A stretch of DNA of 64,000 nucleotides, taken from NCBI GenBank assembly GCA_947494565.1, contig CANLVG010000003.1, positions 186,001 to 250,000 of the forward strand, read 5' to 3'. The position numbers and the translations under genes are program-made. The notes beneath the pieces are model-generated. The model was not told the origin of the DNA, made no database searches, and was given only the letters and a program-made list of their open reading frames with translations. Positions 18,960 through 27,190 of this stretch are shown piece by piece. Numbering within the stretch: position 1 is the stretch's first letter; every line of letters begins with the position of its first letter. Source of the DNA: an uncultured Flavobacteriaceae bacterium. GTDB taxonomy: Bacteria > Bacteroidota > Bacteroidia > Flavobacteriales > Flavobacteriaceae.

Positions 18960-19363
18960 GGGTCTATTACTATCGCTTAGGTTGACTAGTTATTAAACTT
19001 AAACTCGGTTGAACTATTCGTATCGAATTTAATCATTTGGTTACACTTCGGCATAATTCTCTTTGTTTAAAGAATAGACCAAACTACTATCGATATCGTT
19101 TCGCATTACTTCGCTTAGTGCTAGTAATGCATTCCTACTATGTACAATACTTGTTTTTAGTACCCGTTCAATTGAAACCTTTTATTTTGAGTTTTTAGCG
19201 CTTTCAATCTCAGAAAGATCAAGACACCGGCTACTTTGGTGAGTTTTATGATGGTAGGCCATGGCGTGGTTCTTTAATTTTAGTTGAACTAGGTTACTTT
19301 GCTGAGCCGAACATAATCTCCATCGGGGAACCCTTTCACGGCGGTTCCCCGATGAAGGTCGGT
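18960..19363. other. Intergenic region with a terminator-like hairpin
   Basis: This stretch of about 400 bases separates the DUF6090 gene from the NmrA-like gene, both leftward. The only structure seen is the inverted repeat at 19321-19354 listed separately. No open frame with protein-like composition was found. Confidence 0.5.
19321..19354 (-). terminator. Perfect 12-bp hairpin after the NmrA-like gene
   Basis: CATCGGGGAACC and GGTTCCCCGATG pair perfectly around a 10-base loop, about 10 bases past the stop of the leftward reductase gene. There is no clear U-tract on the leftward transcript, so it may act as an end-of-transcript stabiliser rather than a strong intrinsic terminator. Confidence 0.55.
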
Positions 19364-20209
19364 TTAGTTCACTTGTTCAATCGATGTATTCCAGATACCG
19401 GTTTTGGCAATGTTTTGCGCATATTCACTAAAATCAATTGGCTTTCTGCCTAATACTTTTTCAATGTCGTGTGATATTTCCGCTAGCTCAGGGTTACCTA
19501 AAACTTCGGTAAACAAGTATTCTATCAACCAGACAAAGTCTTCGGGAACACTGGCCTTGCGCATTTCGTCTCCATATTCCTGAACTGAAATCGGAATGAA
19601 GGTGATATTGCGGTTACTAGCTTTTGAAATTTCCGATACCGCATCCTTAAAGTTAAGTGTACGTGGGCCAGTGAGCTCATAGATCTGTCCATTATGTACA
19701 TCTTCTACTAAAGCTTTGACCGCCACTTCGGCAATATCGTCGGCATCGACCCATGGTATTTGAGCTTCTGCCTGGGGCAGTGCAACTACCCCCTCTAAGA
19801 TAGGTTCCAATAAAAAGTTTTCACTAAAGTTCTGGTTGAACCAGCTTGCTCTTATGATGGTAAAGTCCAATCCTGAGTGTATCACGACCTGTTCGCACAG
19901 TTGTGCTTCTCGTTCTCCTTTTCCAGAGAGTAATACTAACTTTTTGATTTTTGCTCTTCTTGAGATTTTGACCAATTCTTCAATGGCTTCCAGGGCCCCT
20001 GGAACGGCCAAGTCGGGTTGATAGGTGATATAAACCTTATCCATTCCTTCGAATGCGGTTGGCCAATCTTCTGGTTGGTGCCAGTCAAATGATGGGCTGT
20101 TTGACCTTGAGCCAACACGTACTTGGTGCCCCATTGCTTCTAATTGTGTTACGATTCTTCTTCCTGTTTTACCAGTTCCTCCAATTACTAAGATGTTTTC
20201 TGTTTTCAT
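19364..20209 (-). CDS. NmrA-like NAD(P)-binding oxidoreductase
   Basis: The 281-residue protein is an atypical short-chain dehydrogenase of the NmrA/quinone oxidoreductase 2 group. GGTGKTGRRI near residue 10 is the Rossmann dinucleotide loop, and the GSRSN segment probably selects NADP(H). LVLLSGKGE and the ASWFNQNFSE segment follow family positions, and the C-terminal half has the substrate-facing helices. Such proteins sense redox state or reduce quinones. It is last in a leftward cluster with an AraC regulator, a c-type cytochrome and two membrane proteins, consistent with a redox role. Length is normal. Confidence 0.85.
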   Translation of the reverse strand: MKTENILVIGGTGKTGRRIVTQLEAMGHQVRVGSRSNSPSFDWHQPEDWPTAFEGMDKVYITYQPDLAVPGALEAIEELVKISRRAKIKKLVLLSGKGEREAQLCEQVVIHSGLDFTIIRASWFNQNFSENFLLEPILEGVVALPQAEAQIPWVDADDIAEVAVKALVEDVHNGQIYELTGPRTLNFKDAVSEISKASNRNITFIPISVQEYGDEMRKASVPEDFVWLIEYLFTEVLGNPELAEISHDIEKVLGRKPIDFSEYAQNIAKTGIWNTSIEQVN

Positions 20210-20338
20210 TTTTCTATTGTTTTAAACCTGTCCGCTGACAGGCAGATTGATAATTTTTGATATTTAAATTGTGTTTCTAAGCGTTCATTTTAATGTGGCG
20301 TAAACTTTGGTTTGAAGCCGATTCTTTAAATCCGTGGC

Positions 20339-20737
20339 TTATGATTGTGTTTGTTTTTCTATAGAAAATTTGGCGTACCGGTATACTATCGTTACGGCTA
20401 TAAACTCTAGACCAATGAACCAAAAGCCAAAATCGATAAAGAAGTCATAATAAGTGCCTCCATAAGGTAGTATTGTGAAGGGTACGGTAATGAGTGCGTC
20501 TAAAATCGCCGATGTAATAAAGAAAATGAGACCGACCTTAAAAGCATTGGTTCTAACACCTTTGCCGTAATATAGTTTTGCGCCAAACCAAACGATTGGC
20601 AGTACTACCACCGACAGCCAAATATTGGCTTGTTGTTCCGCATCTTCCAAAATGGGTACGTAGTAGGAGAGTGAATACAAATTGACTCCGATGATCCAAA
20701 TGACTATCCCGATACTGATTGCTCGTACTAATTTCAT
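20339..20737 (-). CDS. Small four-helix membrane protein (DUF5367-like)
   Basis: The 132-residue protein has four hydrophobic helices (about 7-25, 40-56, 66-90, 103-122) and short polar loops. The N-terminus (RAISIGIVIWIIGVN) resembles DUF5367 proteins, though I hold this family call only loosely. It lies between the DUF1772 gene and the NmrA-like gene on the same strand, so it is probably co-transcribed. No function is known. Confidence 0.65.
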   Translation of the reverse strand: MKLVRAISIGIVIWIIGVNLYSLSYYVPILEDAEQQANIWLSVVVLPIVWFGAKLYYGKGVRTNAFKVGLIFFITSAILDALITVPFTILPYGGTYYDFFIDFGFWFIGLEFIAVTIVYRYAKFSIEKQTQS

Positions 20738-20781
20738 AACTGTTCGTTTTTTTGATCTGCCATGGGCAGCGTGATTCGTAT

Positions 20782-21276
20782 TTAGTTGTTGTATATAATT
20801 CCTAGTAGCAATAATGCAAAGGCGCTAAACGATGCGATAGTTCTCTTAAGGTGCCAGCGGTTCCAAGGGTGCTCAAATTTCGACCTCAATTCTTTGAGTT
20901 CGATCGGTGTCAGGTTTTCCAATATCGTTTTGTCTAGTATCTCATTAAGCGGAACATTTTTGAAAACCGTAATGAGGCCGATGCCGATAAAAAATAGAGT
21001 TGCAGCTAGCATAAAGGACCAAAACGTAGCCGGGTGCGCATTTCGATGTAAAAAGGCATTGGCAAATAGGAGTACGACCGGTCCGAAAAAGATAATGAGG
21101 AAACTACGGTTGATTATTGCGCGATTCATTACTTGAAAAGATTGTAAGAAGCCGAGGTCGTCCAATCTCCCGATACCTGGGGTGACAGTATTTGACCAAG
21201 TGAAACACAAACCAGCTGTGAGCCCTGTAAACAAGATGCCGAGTACTAAGATGATCGCTTTGATATTAAATTCCAT
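20782..21276 (-). CDS. DUF1772 (anthrone oxygenase-like) membrane protein
   Basis: This 164-residue protein has four membrane helices. An N-terminal GLTAGLCFTWSNTVTPGIGRL segment, followed by FLQSFQVMNRAI, is the characteristic DUF1772 pattern. Fungal relatives include anthrone oxygenases; bacterial members are uncharacterised. Its start overlaps the end of the cytochrome gene by 11 bases, so the two are translationally linked. The pairing of a small membrane protein with a c-type cytochrome hints at a redox function. Confidence 0.8.
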   Translation of the reverse strand: MEFNIKAIILVLGILFTGLTAGLCFTWSNTVTPGIGRLDDLGFLQSFQVMNRAIINRSFLIIFFGPVVLLFANAFLHRNAHPATFWSFMLAATLFFIGIGLITVFKNVPLNEILDKTILENLTPIELKELRSKFEHPWNRWHLKRTIASFSAFALLLLGIIYNN

Positions 21277-21631
21277 TGCTTTGATTTTTTGTGGAAGTTA
21301 TCCAGGTTAATAATTCTTGATATTCTTGGTTGGTCAGTTTGATTTTATTGCCTTTTGGCATCCGCTTTTTCAGGAATACCTGTTTGTAAACATCATCTGC
21401 CCAAGGGCTCATGTTTTCTTGGGTGAATATCCTTTTTCTATTGCGCCTAACATGGCAGACATTACACTTGTTCGTAAGTATTTTGAATGCAACTGATCGG
21501 GTAGAATCGGCGGATATCCCATAGACTGATTTGACAGGTATGTAGTTTTGAACCAAATCTTTTTTAGAAGTCTCTTCTCCTAGACATATGAGGGTGATTC
21601 CGAAGATAAATTTTACTATTGTGGTCATCAT
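21266..21631 (-). CDS. Monoheme c-type cytochrome-like protein
   Basis: The 121-residue protein has a short hydrophobic N-terminus (a signal peptide or anchor of about 18 residues) and a single CNVCH heme c motif near residue 55. A MPKG segment near residue 91 may give the axial methionine. The last 30 residues are helical, as expected for a class I cytochrome c. Two adjacent ATGs (21631, 21628) are possible starts. It would act in the periplasm. It overlaps the DUF1772 gene and follows the AraC gene on the same strand. Confidence 0.75.
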   Translation of the reverse strand: MMTTIVKFIFGITLICLGEETSKKDLVQNYIPVKSVYGISADSTRSVAFKILTNKCNVCHVRRNRKRIFTQENMSPWADDVYKQVFLKKRMPKGNKIKLTNQEYQELLTWITSTKNQSNGI

Positions 21632-21723
21632 GATGTGTTTTAGTACTTATGATGACACAAAATTGCGTAGGATTCACTCGAATCGTTTATTCGAGCGGAA
21701 CTATGATTTGTTCGAAAAGTGCG

Positions 21724-22578
21724 CTACTTGATTTGACTAGGGCGATAGCCGAACTTTTTGGCAAAAGCATTGGAGAACGAACTCAAACTATCGTAGCCCA
21801 CTTGCCACGCAGCTTCTTGTACAGTTGCCTTTTTTTCGCTAATCAATTGGTGTGCGGAGTCTAGCCTTTCATTTTGTAGGTATTTGAATACCGGTACCCC
21901 GAAAAAAGCTTTGAACTCTTTTTTCAGTCTTGTGGTATTGAACCCTATCTCTTTAGAGAGCTCTGTTAATGACGGCGGGTTATCGATATTCTCTAATAAA
22001 ATAGCTCTCGCTTTATTGAGCTGTGCCTTATAACTTGGTTTTGAAGACTCTTCTTGTTGTATGGCAAGCTGACCGAAAAAATGCGATAATAATGCCGTAA
22101 TCTGACTTCTGAAAAACATCATTTTTGTCTTGCCCGTATAGTTGTTGGAAAAGAAAGCATCGACAATGCGTTCCATTTCGGGCGTCATAAAGAATCTGGG
22201 GCCTTCCACATAATGATCTTTGGGCTTTACCAAGGCCCCTAGCAGTTCAGAAAATATTTCACCCTCCTGATTGGGCAAATGTTCTAAATTTCGAAGCGAA
22301 GTTGCCACCACAATACATTTTAGGCTTTTTCCCGGACTTACCGTGTGCTCAAATTCTACCTTCTCGTCGGCGTAAAAAGAGAGTGCCAGCCCCTTAGTAT
22401 AGGTGAAATCATCTTGTTTGCTACCGTATTTCACCGCTAGATCTACATTGCCAGACCCATAAAACGCTATGGCAATAAGGGGTTCGTCAAAAAAACAAGA
22501 ATCTACCTCCTTCGTAAGGGAATCGGCTTCCTCAACAAGAATTACAAAATCGTTGATATGTATGAAATCGCGCGTCAT
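21724..22578 (-). CDS. AraC family transcriptional regulator
   Basis: The 284-residue protein has a sensory N-terminal region of about 170 residues and a C-terminal AraC-type double helix-turn-helix. The latter is seen in LTELSKEIGFNTTRLKKEFK and, after about 45 residues, QVGYDSLSSFSNAFAKKFG, ending with PSQIK. The overall form resembles PchR-like regulators. It lies upstream of and in the same direction as the cytochrome/DUF1772 cluster, about 90 bases away, so it probably regulates these genes. The ligand is unknown. Confidence 0.88.
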   Translation of the reverse strand: MTRDFIHINDFVILVEEADSLTKEVDSCFFDEPLIAIAFYGSGNVDLAVKYGSKQDDFTYTKGLALSFYADEKVEFEHTVSPGKSLKCIVVATSLRNLEHLPNQEGEIFSELLGALVKPKDHYVEGPRFFMTPEMERIVDAFFSNNYTGKTKMMFFRSQITALLSHFFGQLAIQQEESSKPSYKAQLNKARAILLENIDNPPSLTELSKEIGFNTTRLKKEFKAFFGVPVFKYLQNERLDSAHQLISEKKATVQEAAWQVGYDSLSSFSNAFAKKFGYRPSQIK

Positions 22579-22820
22579 TAGTCTCCCTAAATTTAAGAAT
22601 TATCATAACTAAATTAACTGTTCGCTAGAAAAACACCTGTTCTAAAATGAAGAAGGGTTTGAAAGAGAAGAGGTTCTGGACCGTCTTGCCATTGTATTCC
22701 AATAAAAACTGGATATTTTTCCGTGAGGGCTATGTTACCGGGGACTATGTCAATTCGGGAATCATACCCGAACTAGGTACGATACCCGTAACGTTGATAT
22801 TTGAAAAGGAAACTAAAAAA

Positions 22821-24203
22821 TCAACCATATTTTTTTTCGATTTCGCGAATAATATGTTCCTTGAAATCCGTGTGGATAATAAAGTTTGTTTTGAATACTT
22901 CAAACTGTTTTTTACTGATACCGCTTTTTGTAGCCGCTCGCTCTAGATGCTCCAAGGTCAATGATTCTTTCTTGGCGAAATCCAATACATATTTCAGGGT
23001 TAGATTCGCCTTTTGTCTGCCAAACCTATCCTCAAAACATTTGAGCATTAACGGAGCTAATACATATCTGTACTTTTCATCGATTTGGTCTTTGTGCTCA
23101 ATTTTATCTAAAGGGATAAAGCTACTCTCTTTTATATGTTTTAATTGCTCAATCAGCACTTCTGACAAGAACTGTTTTCCGGAGAGATCTTCGGCAGTGT
23201 TGTAGGACAGGTACTCTGCAAAGGATTCTAACCAGAACCACCCAAGCTTTCCGGACATGACATTGGAACCGAAATAGTTGTGTCCGAACTCGTGTCCGAA
23301 GTATTTGTAATAATCGTCGTAGAATTTGCCATTGGAATCGACCAATTTTTTAAAGTCCAGACCAGTAAAGGCAAATGAAGGGTAGGTATTGAAACCCCAA
23401 CTACTTCCTTTTTTTCTTTTGTTGATAGCCCTGTGATGTATCAGGTAGATATTATCGGAAAATTCGATGCCCAAATTTTTGGAAAGGTTATTCTTTATTC
23501 GCGCTATGTTCCCAAATATAATTTCTGCATTCTCCTTGGTCACAGTCGTATTTAGAATGTAATCTCCTTTATCTTCAACAAAATCATAATTTCCGGCAAA
23601 TAGTAGCAGCGGATGTGCTTTGTTGGAAACAAAATGTTCTTTTGCCGCTTTTTTTGGTGCCGAACCATTGATAAAAATGGTACTTCCCCCTTCTAGGCTT
23701 AGGGTCAGATCATAGGTATAACTATGAATTAGTTTGTCGTTTTTTACGTCATAGACAACGGGATACCATTTTGTTTGTTCTGTGGCCCTTAAGGTTTTAT
23801 CGTTGATAGCGATCAAACCTTTATGGTCAAAAAGATTGAAATCATCTACATATACCGGGAACGCACCTTTATAATTTACTCGGAACTCCTGAGGTATATG
23901 TTCGTTCGGGTCAGCTTTGAAAGTGTATTCCACAGCTTCCCCCTTTATACTGCCATCATAATGGCCAACATAATCTATCAATTCATTTCTAGTGTCCTTG
24001 AAGTATTTGATGTTCATTCCCTTATTCAATAAAATACGGTAGGCTTTTAATTTGGGAAGATTTGATAGCTGAAGGTCGCACTTGAAAAATCCTGTTTTTA
24101 GGTCTAGCGCTACACTGCCTTCCATATGTATTTGGCCGTTAAGGGTATTGCAAAGGCTGAGCGCGCATACAAGCTGTAAAATTAGTTTGCTTTTTAGGTA
24201 CAT
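22821..24203 (-). CDS. M1-like zinc aminopeptidase family protein
   Basis: The protein is about 460 residues long with a signal peptide (MYLKSKLILQLVCALSLC...). Earlier in-frame ATGs at 24233 and 24296 exist, but the one at 24203 gives the best signal peptide. HEFGH at about residues 304-308 is the HExxH zinc site, and a WLESFAEYLS segment about 20 residues later carries the third-ligand glutamate, as in gluzincins. The usual M1 GAMEN exopeptidase motif is not evident. The order of a beta-rich N-terminal domain followed by a catalytic helical domain matches M1-type peptidases. It is probably periplasmic or surface-exposed, with unknown substrate. It is divergent from the YceI gene. Confidence 0.8.
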   Translation of the reverse strand: MYLKSKLILQLVCALSLCNTLNGQIHMEGSVALDLKTGFFKCDLQLSNLPKLKAYRILLNKGMNIKYFKDTRNELIDYVGHYDGSIKGEAVEYTFKADPNEHIPQEFRVNYKGAFPVYVDDFNLFDHKGLIAINDKTLRATEQTKWYPVVYDVKNDKLIHSYTYDLTLSLEGGSTIFINGSAPKKAAKEHFVSNKAHPLLLFAGNYDFVEDKGDYILNTTVTKENAEIIFGNIARIKNNLSKNLGIEFSDNIYLIHHRAINKRKKGSSWGFNTYPSFAFTGLDFKKLVDSNGKFYDDYYKYFGHEFGHNYFGSNVMSGKLGWFWLESFAEYLSYNTAEDLSGKQFLSEVLIEQLKHIKESSFIPLDKIEHKDQIDEKYRYVLAPLMLKCFEDRFGRQKANLTLKYVLDFAKKESLTLEHLERAATKSGISKKQFEVFKTNFIIHTDFKEHIIREIEKKYG

Positions 24204-24470
24204 CTGATCTGTTGCTTTTATTAGTGTATACATCTTAATTGCAAAAAGGTTACAGTTTGGGTTCTGGATTTTCCGTAAGAATTGTTCGTTTTGCAAATAG
24301 CATTAAATCCTCACTGTGGCATCTATGGCAATCGGACCCTAAATTTTCAAAATTCAAAAATGTCGTCTCTATATCGTGTAGTTGGATTTTCAGTTCCAAG
24401 ATTAGGGTTAGGCCATTGTCAAGACTACAAAATTCACAACTTTTCACATTTGTTTTACATCTTTTTGACA

Positions 24471-24498
24471 TTGATCAGGGACCCCAATACTAGTTTTG
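24471..24498 (+). promoter_or_regulatory. Flavobacterial promoter before the YceI gene
   Basis: TTG at 24471-24473 and TAGTTTTG at 24491-24498 are 17 bases apart, fitting TTG-N17-23-TAnnTTTG. Transcription would start near 24505, so translation must start at the ATG at 24514 and not at an upstream TTG. Confidence 0.55.
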
Positions 24499-24513
24499 GG
24501 AAAAACAACATAT

Positions 24514-25098
24514 ATGAAAACAAGTAGTGTAATAGTACTCTGGTTATGTTCGATTACTGTGACAATGGCCCAAGATTCATTTGAGATAGATACCAGTCAA
24601 AGTTTGCTCAAGTGGAAAGGTTCGAACCTATTCAAATTTAATGAACACTTTGGGACCGCCAAGTTTAGCAGCGGTCAAATTTTAATGGAAAACGATTCTA
24701 TATCTGGTGGGAATTTTAAGGTTGATATGAATACAATAATAAATACGGATGGTAAATACAATGAAATGCTCGTCCGGCATCTTAAGAATGAAGATTTTTT
24801 CGACGTAAAGAAGCATCCGAGTGCTTATCTGGAAATAAAGGAAGTCAACTACATAGATGAAAACCAAGTGCAAATAAATGCGAACCTTACCATCAAAAGT
24901 ATAACGAATCCCATAGTATATAACAGCGCTGTAGAACGTCAAAAAGGGAAAGTCATCATGACGGCGAAATTCATTATCGATAGAACACTCTGGAACGTGA
25001 ACTACGAGTCGAAAAGTCTTTTGAACAGTCTAAAAGACGATACTATTTCCGATGCTATTGAATTTGAAGCTATGGTGATTACCGATCAAAAAAAATGA
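24514..25098 (+). CDS. YceI family periplasmic protein
   Basis: The 194-residue protein has a cleavable signal peptide (about 19 residues, ending in TMAQ). The mature lipocalin-like beta-barrel carries the YceI pattern: DTSQSLLKWKGSNL at the start, SGGNFKVDM, LKNEDFFDVKKHPSA, and TMTAKFIIDRTLWNVNY near the end. YceI proteins bind isoprenoid-type lipids such as polyprenyl quinones. It overlaps the WD40 gene by four bases (ATGA), so the two are co-translated. Confidence 0.92.
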   Translation: MKTSSVIVLWLCSITVTMAQDSFEIDTSQSLLKWKGSNLFKFNEHFGTAKFSSGQILMENDSISGGNFKVDMNTIINTDGKYNEMLVRHLKNEDFFDVKKHPSAYLEIKEVNYIDENQVQINANLTIKSITNPIVYNSAVERQKGKVIMTAKFIIDRTLWNVNYESKSLLNSLKDDTISDAIEFEAMVITDQKK

Positions 25099-26078
25099 GA
25101 ACCCTGGGAAAAAATAGGAAAGAAATGACCTTTTACGTTTTTTGTATGCTACTTATAGGAGTTAGCGCCATCGGTCAGCAACCAAATAATGCTAAAACCT
25201 TATGGACCGTAGCTTGGAGTCCGGACGGGAAATACATTGGTTCAGGGGGAAACCAAGATGAACTTATTCTATTCGATGCAAACACTTTTGAACTGGTCAA
25301 GACCTACCCTGTAAAGGATGCACTATTAAGTAGAATCAAATGGCATCCTTCGAAAAATATATTGGCTATAATAACCCAAGGAAAAACGATTAAGGCACGA
25401 ATACTGAATTTAGATAAAGATGAATGGATCGATTTGGAGGGGCTAGAGTCGAGTTCTCGGGGTTTGGATTGGAATTTTAATGGAGCACTTCTTGCGGTTT
25501 CAGAACTTGAACATGCGGTGTCCGTTTTTACGCTTCATGGAAAACGTGTTAGCCGATTTATTGCTGATCCGAAATCGGTTACGGGAATAGATTGGCATCC
25601 GACCAAAAACATTATGACGACAGTAGGCTCTCAAATCGGTATATATGACCACCTTGGCCAACCTATACATACTTTCCGACCTAGAAACAAAGAGGTATTA
25701 TTATTATGTGTTGAGTGGCATGATTCTGGTGATTTTTTCGTGGTGGGTGATTATGGTGATCTTGAAAATGCTGATGACAAACTACTACAATTTTGGCGCC
25801 CTGAAGGCGTCAAAATTAATGAAATCAGCGGAAGCATTGCCGAGTATCGAAATATAAGATGGAGCACTGATGGAGAGCGATTGGCAAGTGCGAGTGATGC
25901 ACTTAGAATTTGGTCGAAGGAAGGCAAGTTATTGGCAGAATCCAAATCTACTGACGACTATTTATGGGGTGTCGACTGGAGTCCTGACGGCGACTATATT
26001 GTCACATCAAGCAGCAACGGAAAACTTGTGATTTGGGATAAGAATGCCAATTTCATACGGCAGATTGGAAAAAAATAG
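25095..26078 (+). CDS. WD40 repeat protein, exported
   Basis: The 327-residue protein has an N-terminal signal segment (cleavage probably after VSAIGQ, near residue 28) and about seven WD40-like repeats forming a beta-propeller. Recurrent units such as VAWSPDGKYIGSGG, IKWHPSKN, IDWHPTKN and VDWSPDGDYIVTSSSNGKLVIWD are clear. It probably serves as an envelope interaction scaffold; no enzymatic residues are seen. It overlaps the YceI gene start-to-stop, and 20 bases after its stop a truncated ABC permease gene begins, so all three were probably one operon. Confidence 0.88.
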   Translation: MRTLGKNRKEMTFYVFCMLLIGVSAIGQQPNNAKTLWTVAWSPDGKYIGSGGNQDELILFDANTFELVKTYPVKDALLSRIKWHPSKNILAIITQGKTIKARILNLDKDEWIDLEGLESSSRGLDWNFNGALLAVSELEHAVSVFTLHGKRVSRFIADPKSVTGIDWHPTKNIMTTVGSQIGIYDHLGQPIHTFRPRNKEVLLLCVEWHDSGDFFVVGDYGDLENADDKLLQFWRPEGVKINEISGSIAEYRNIRWSTDGERLASASDALRIWSKEGKLLAESKSTDDYLWGVDWSPDGDYIVTSSSNGKLVIWDKNANFIRQIGKK

Positions 26079-26097
26079 GCATTGCTAAATCGTTCAT

Positions 26098-26391
26098 ATG
26101 TTCAAAAATTATTTAAAGGTCGCTTCTAGAAACCTATGGCGCCATAGCGGGTTTTCCTTTTTAAATATTGTTGGTCTATCGATAGGCCTTACCGCAAGTT
26201 TTTTAATACTTCTCTATATAGGTTTTGAATTAAGTTATGATCGATTTCATAGCAAGGCGGACAACATCTATCGGGTAGTAGTAGATTTTGAAACTCCAAC
26301 TGGATTATTAAAAGAAAGTAAACCCGCTTGGGCGGTTCCCCGTCATATGCAAAAGGAGTTTTCAGAAGTGGAATCAGCAGTACGAATCTGA
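26098..26391 (+). pseudogene. Truncated ABC transporter permease (MacB/FtsX-like, N-terminal fragment)
   Basis: The 97 residues match only the start of a Bacteroidota MacB-type permease of about 800 residues: MFKNYLKVASRNLWRHS, a first membrane helix (GFSFLNIVGLSIGLTASFLILLY), then ELSYDRFHSKADNIYRV and the first part of the periplasmic domain. Translation stops at a TGA after SAVRI, and no continuation occurs in any frame downstream; the next gene faces the other way. This is a deletion or rearrangement breakpoint, not a normal short protein. The fragment is probably non-functional. Confidence 0.8.
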
Positions 26392-26500
26392 GAAATGAAT
26401 TGACAGGTACATAAGAACTGAGAAAGATAACATGAAAGGGGAATGGCAGTTGATCCTGATTTTTTAACGCATTCGATTTTCGTATTCCCGCCAGACCATG

Positions 26501-27190
26501 CTATTGCTTAAGTTCTTTAAGAACTGATTCTCCCTTAGAATAATCATCACAGGTCCACTGCCACTTCTCTTCCAAAATTAGTGTCCCGTCTTCAATTTTA
26601 ATAATTGATTCGCACTTTCCGGTTTTAAAATCCCCGATAGTATTTTGATGCTGGTATGTAAAAGTTAGATGCTGTTGTTCAATGCGACCTGAAAGCGTAC
26701 CGAACAAAACCCCTCCACCTTGATAAGTTGCCCAAATCACGTTTCCTTTTTGTCGATATTCAAATAGCGTAGTTGGGCTTACTTCTCCATTATTCGAATT
26801 GGAAATAGATTTAAATTTTTTACCGTTCAAATTCAATTTGTTCTTGGCAAAAGGTTCGTTGATTCTATCTCCTCTTGTTGTTGGCTGTGAAATGACAATG
26901 AATTCTAATTCAGTGGATTCTTCATTTTTGATTTGGTGTGCAATTTGCGGATAAATATGTATTCCCTCTCCTTTCTTGACTTCAACGATTTCCTTTTCCA
27001 ATTCAAAAATTGCACTACCGTTCAAGACATAAAAAAACTGTTGGGAAAAATTATGATAGTGTTTTTCTTCAGAAGTATGAGCAGGCATTAATTCTTCAAT
27101 TACGCTCAGATTTTCAGATTGAACAAGATGCCACCCACAACAATTAGTTCCCCATTTATACTGTTCGCTATTTTCTTTGGATTTCTTCAT
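26501..27190 (-). CDS. Cupin domain protein fused to a lipocalin-like domain
   Basis: The 229-residue protein has two parts. Residues about 20-105 form a cupin barrel with metal-ligand histidines in EEKHYHNFSQQFFYVLNG and a later HIYPQIAHQIKN segment. Residues about 120-229 resemble small flavobacterial proteins often labelled N-acetylglutamate synthase, with a KFKSISNSNNGEVS start and a WQWTCDDYSKGES end. That label is doubtful, so only a lipocalin-like fold is suggested. Its start overlaps the end of the aminotransferase gene by 23 bases. It may modify or sense a small metabolite made by that enzyme. Confidence 0.75.
   Translation of the reverse strand: MKKSKENSEQYKWGTNCCGWHLVQSENLSVIEELMPAHTSEEKHYHNFSQQFFYVLNGSAIFELEKEIVEVKKGEGIHIYPQIAHQIKNEESTELEFIVISQPTTRGDRINEPFAKNKLNLNGKKFKSISNSNNGEVSPTTLFEYRQKGNVIWATYQGGGVLFGTLSGRIEQQHLTFTYQHQNTIGDFKTGKCESIIKIEDGTLILEEKWQWTCDDYSKGESVLKELKQ

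Noticed and set aside
20226-20241. CCTGTC-CGCT-GACAGG palindrome upstream of the NmrA-like gene
   Set aside because: Short 6-bp stem of a kind scattered in flavobacterial intergenic DNA; no evidence that it is an operator or terminator here.
22647-22946. Plus-strand open frame of 99 codons
   Set aside because: Its 3' half overlaps the end of the minus-strand peptidase gene, and the composition, rich in Phe and Lys runs, looks like a shadow frame. No family is recognised.
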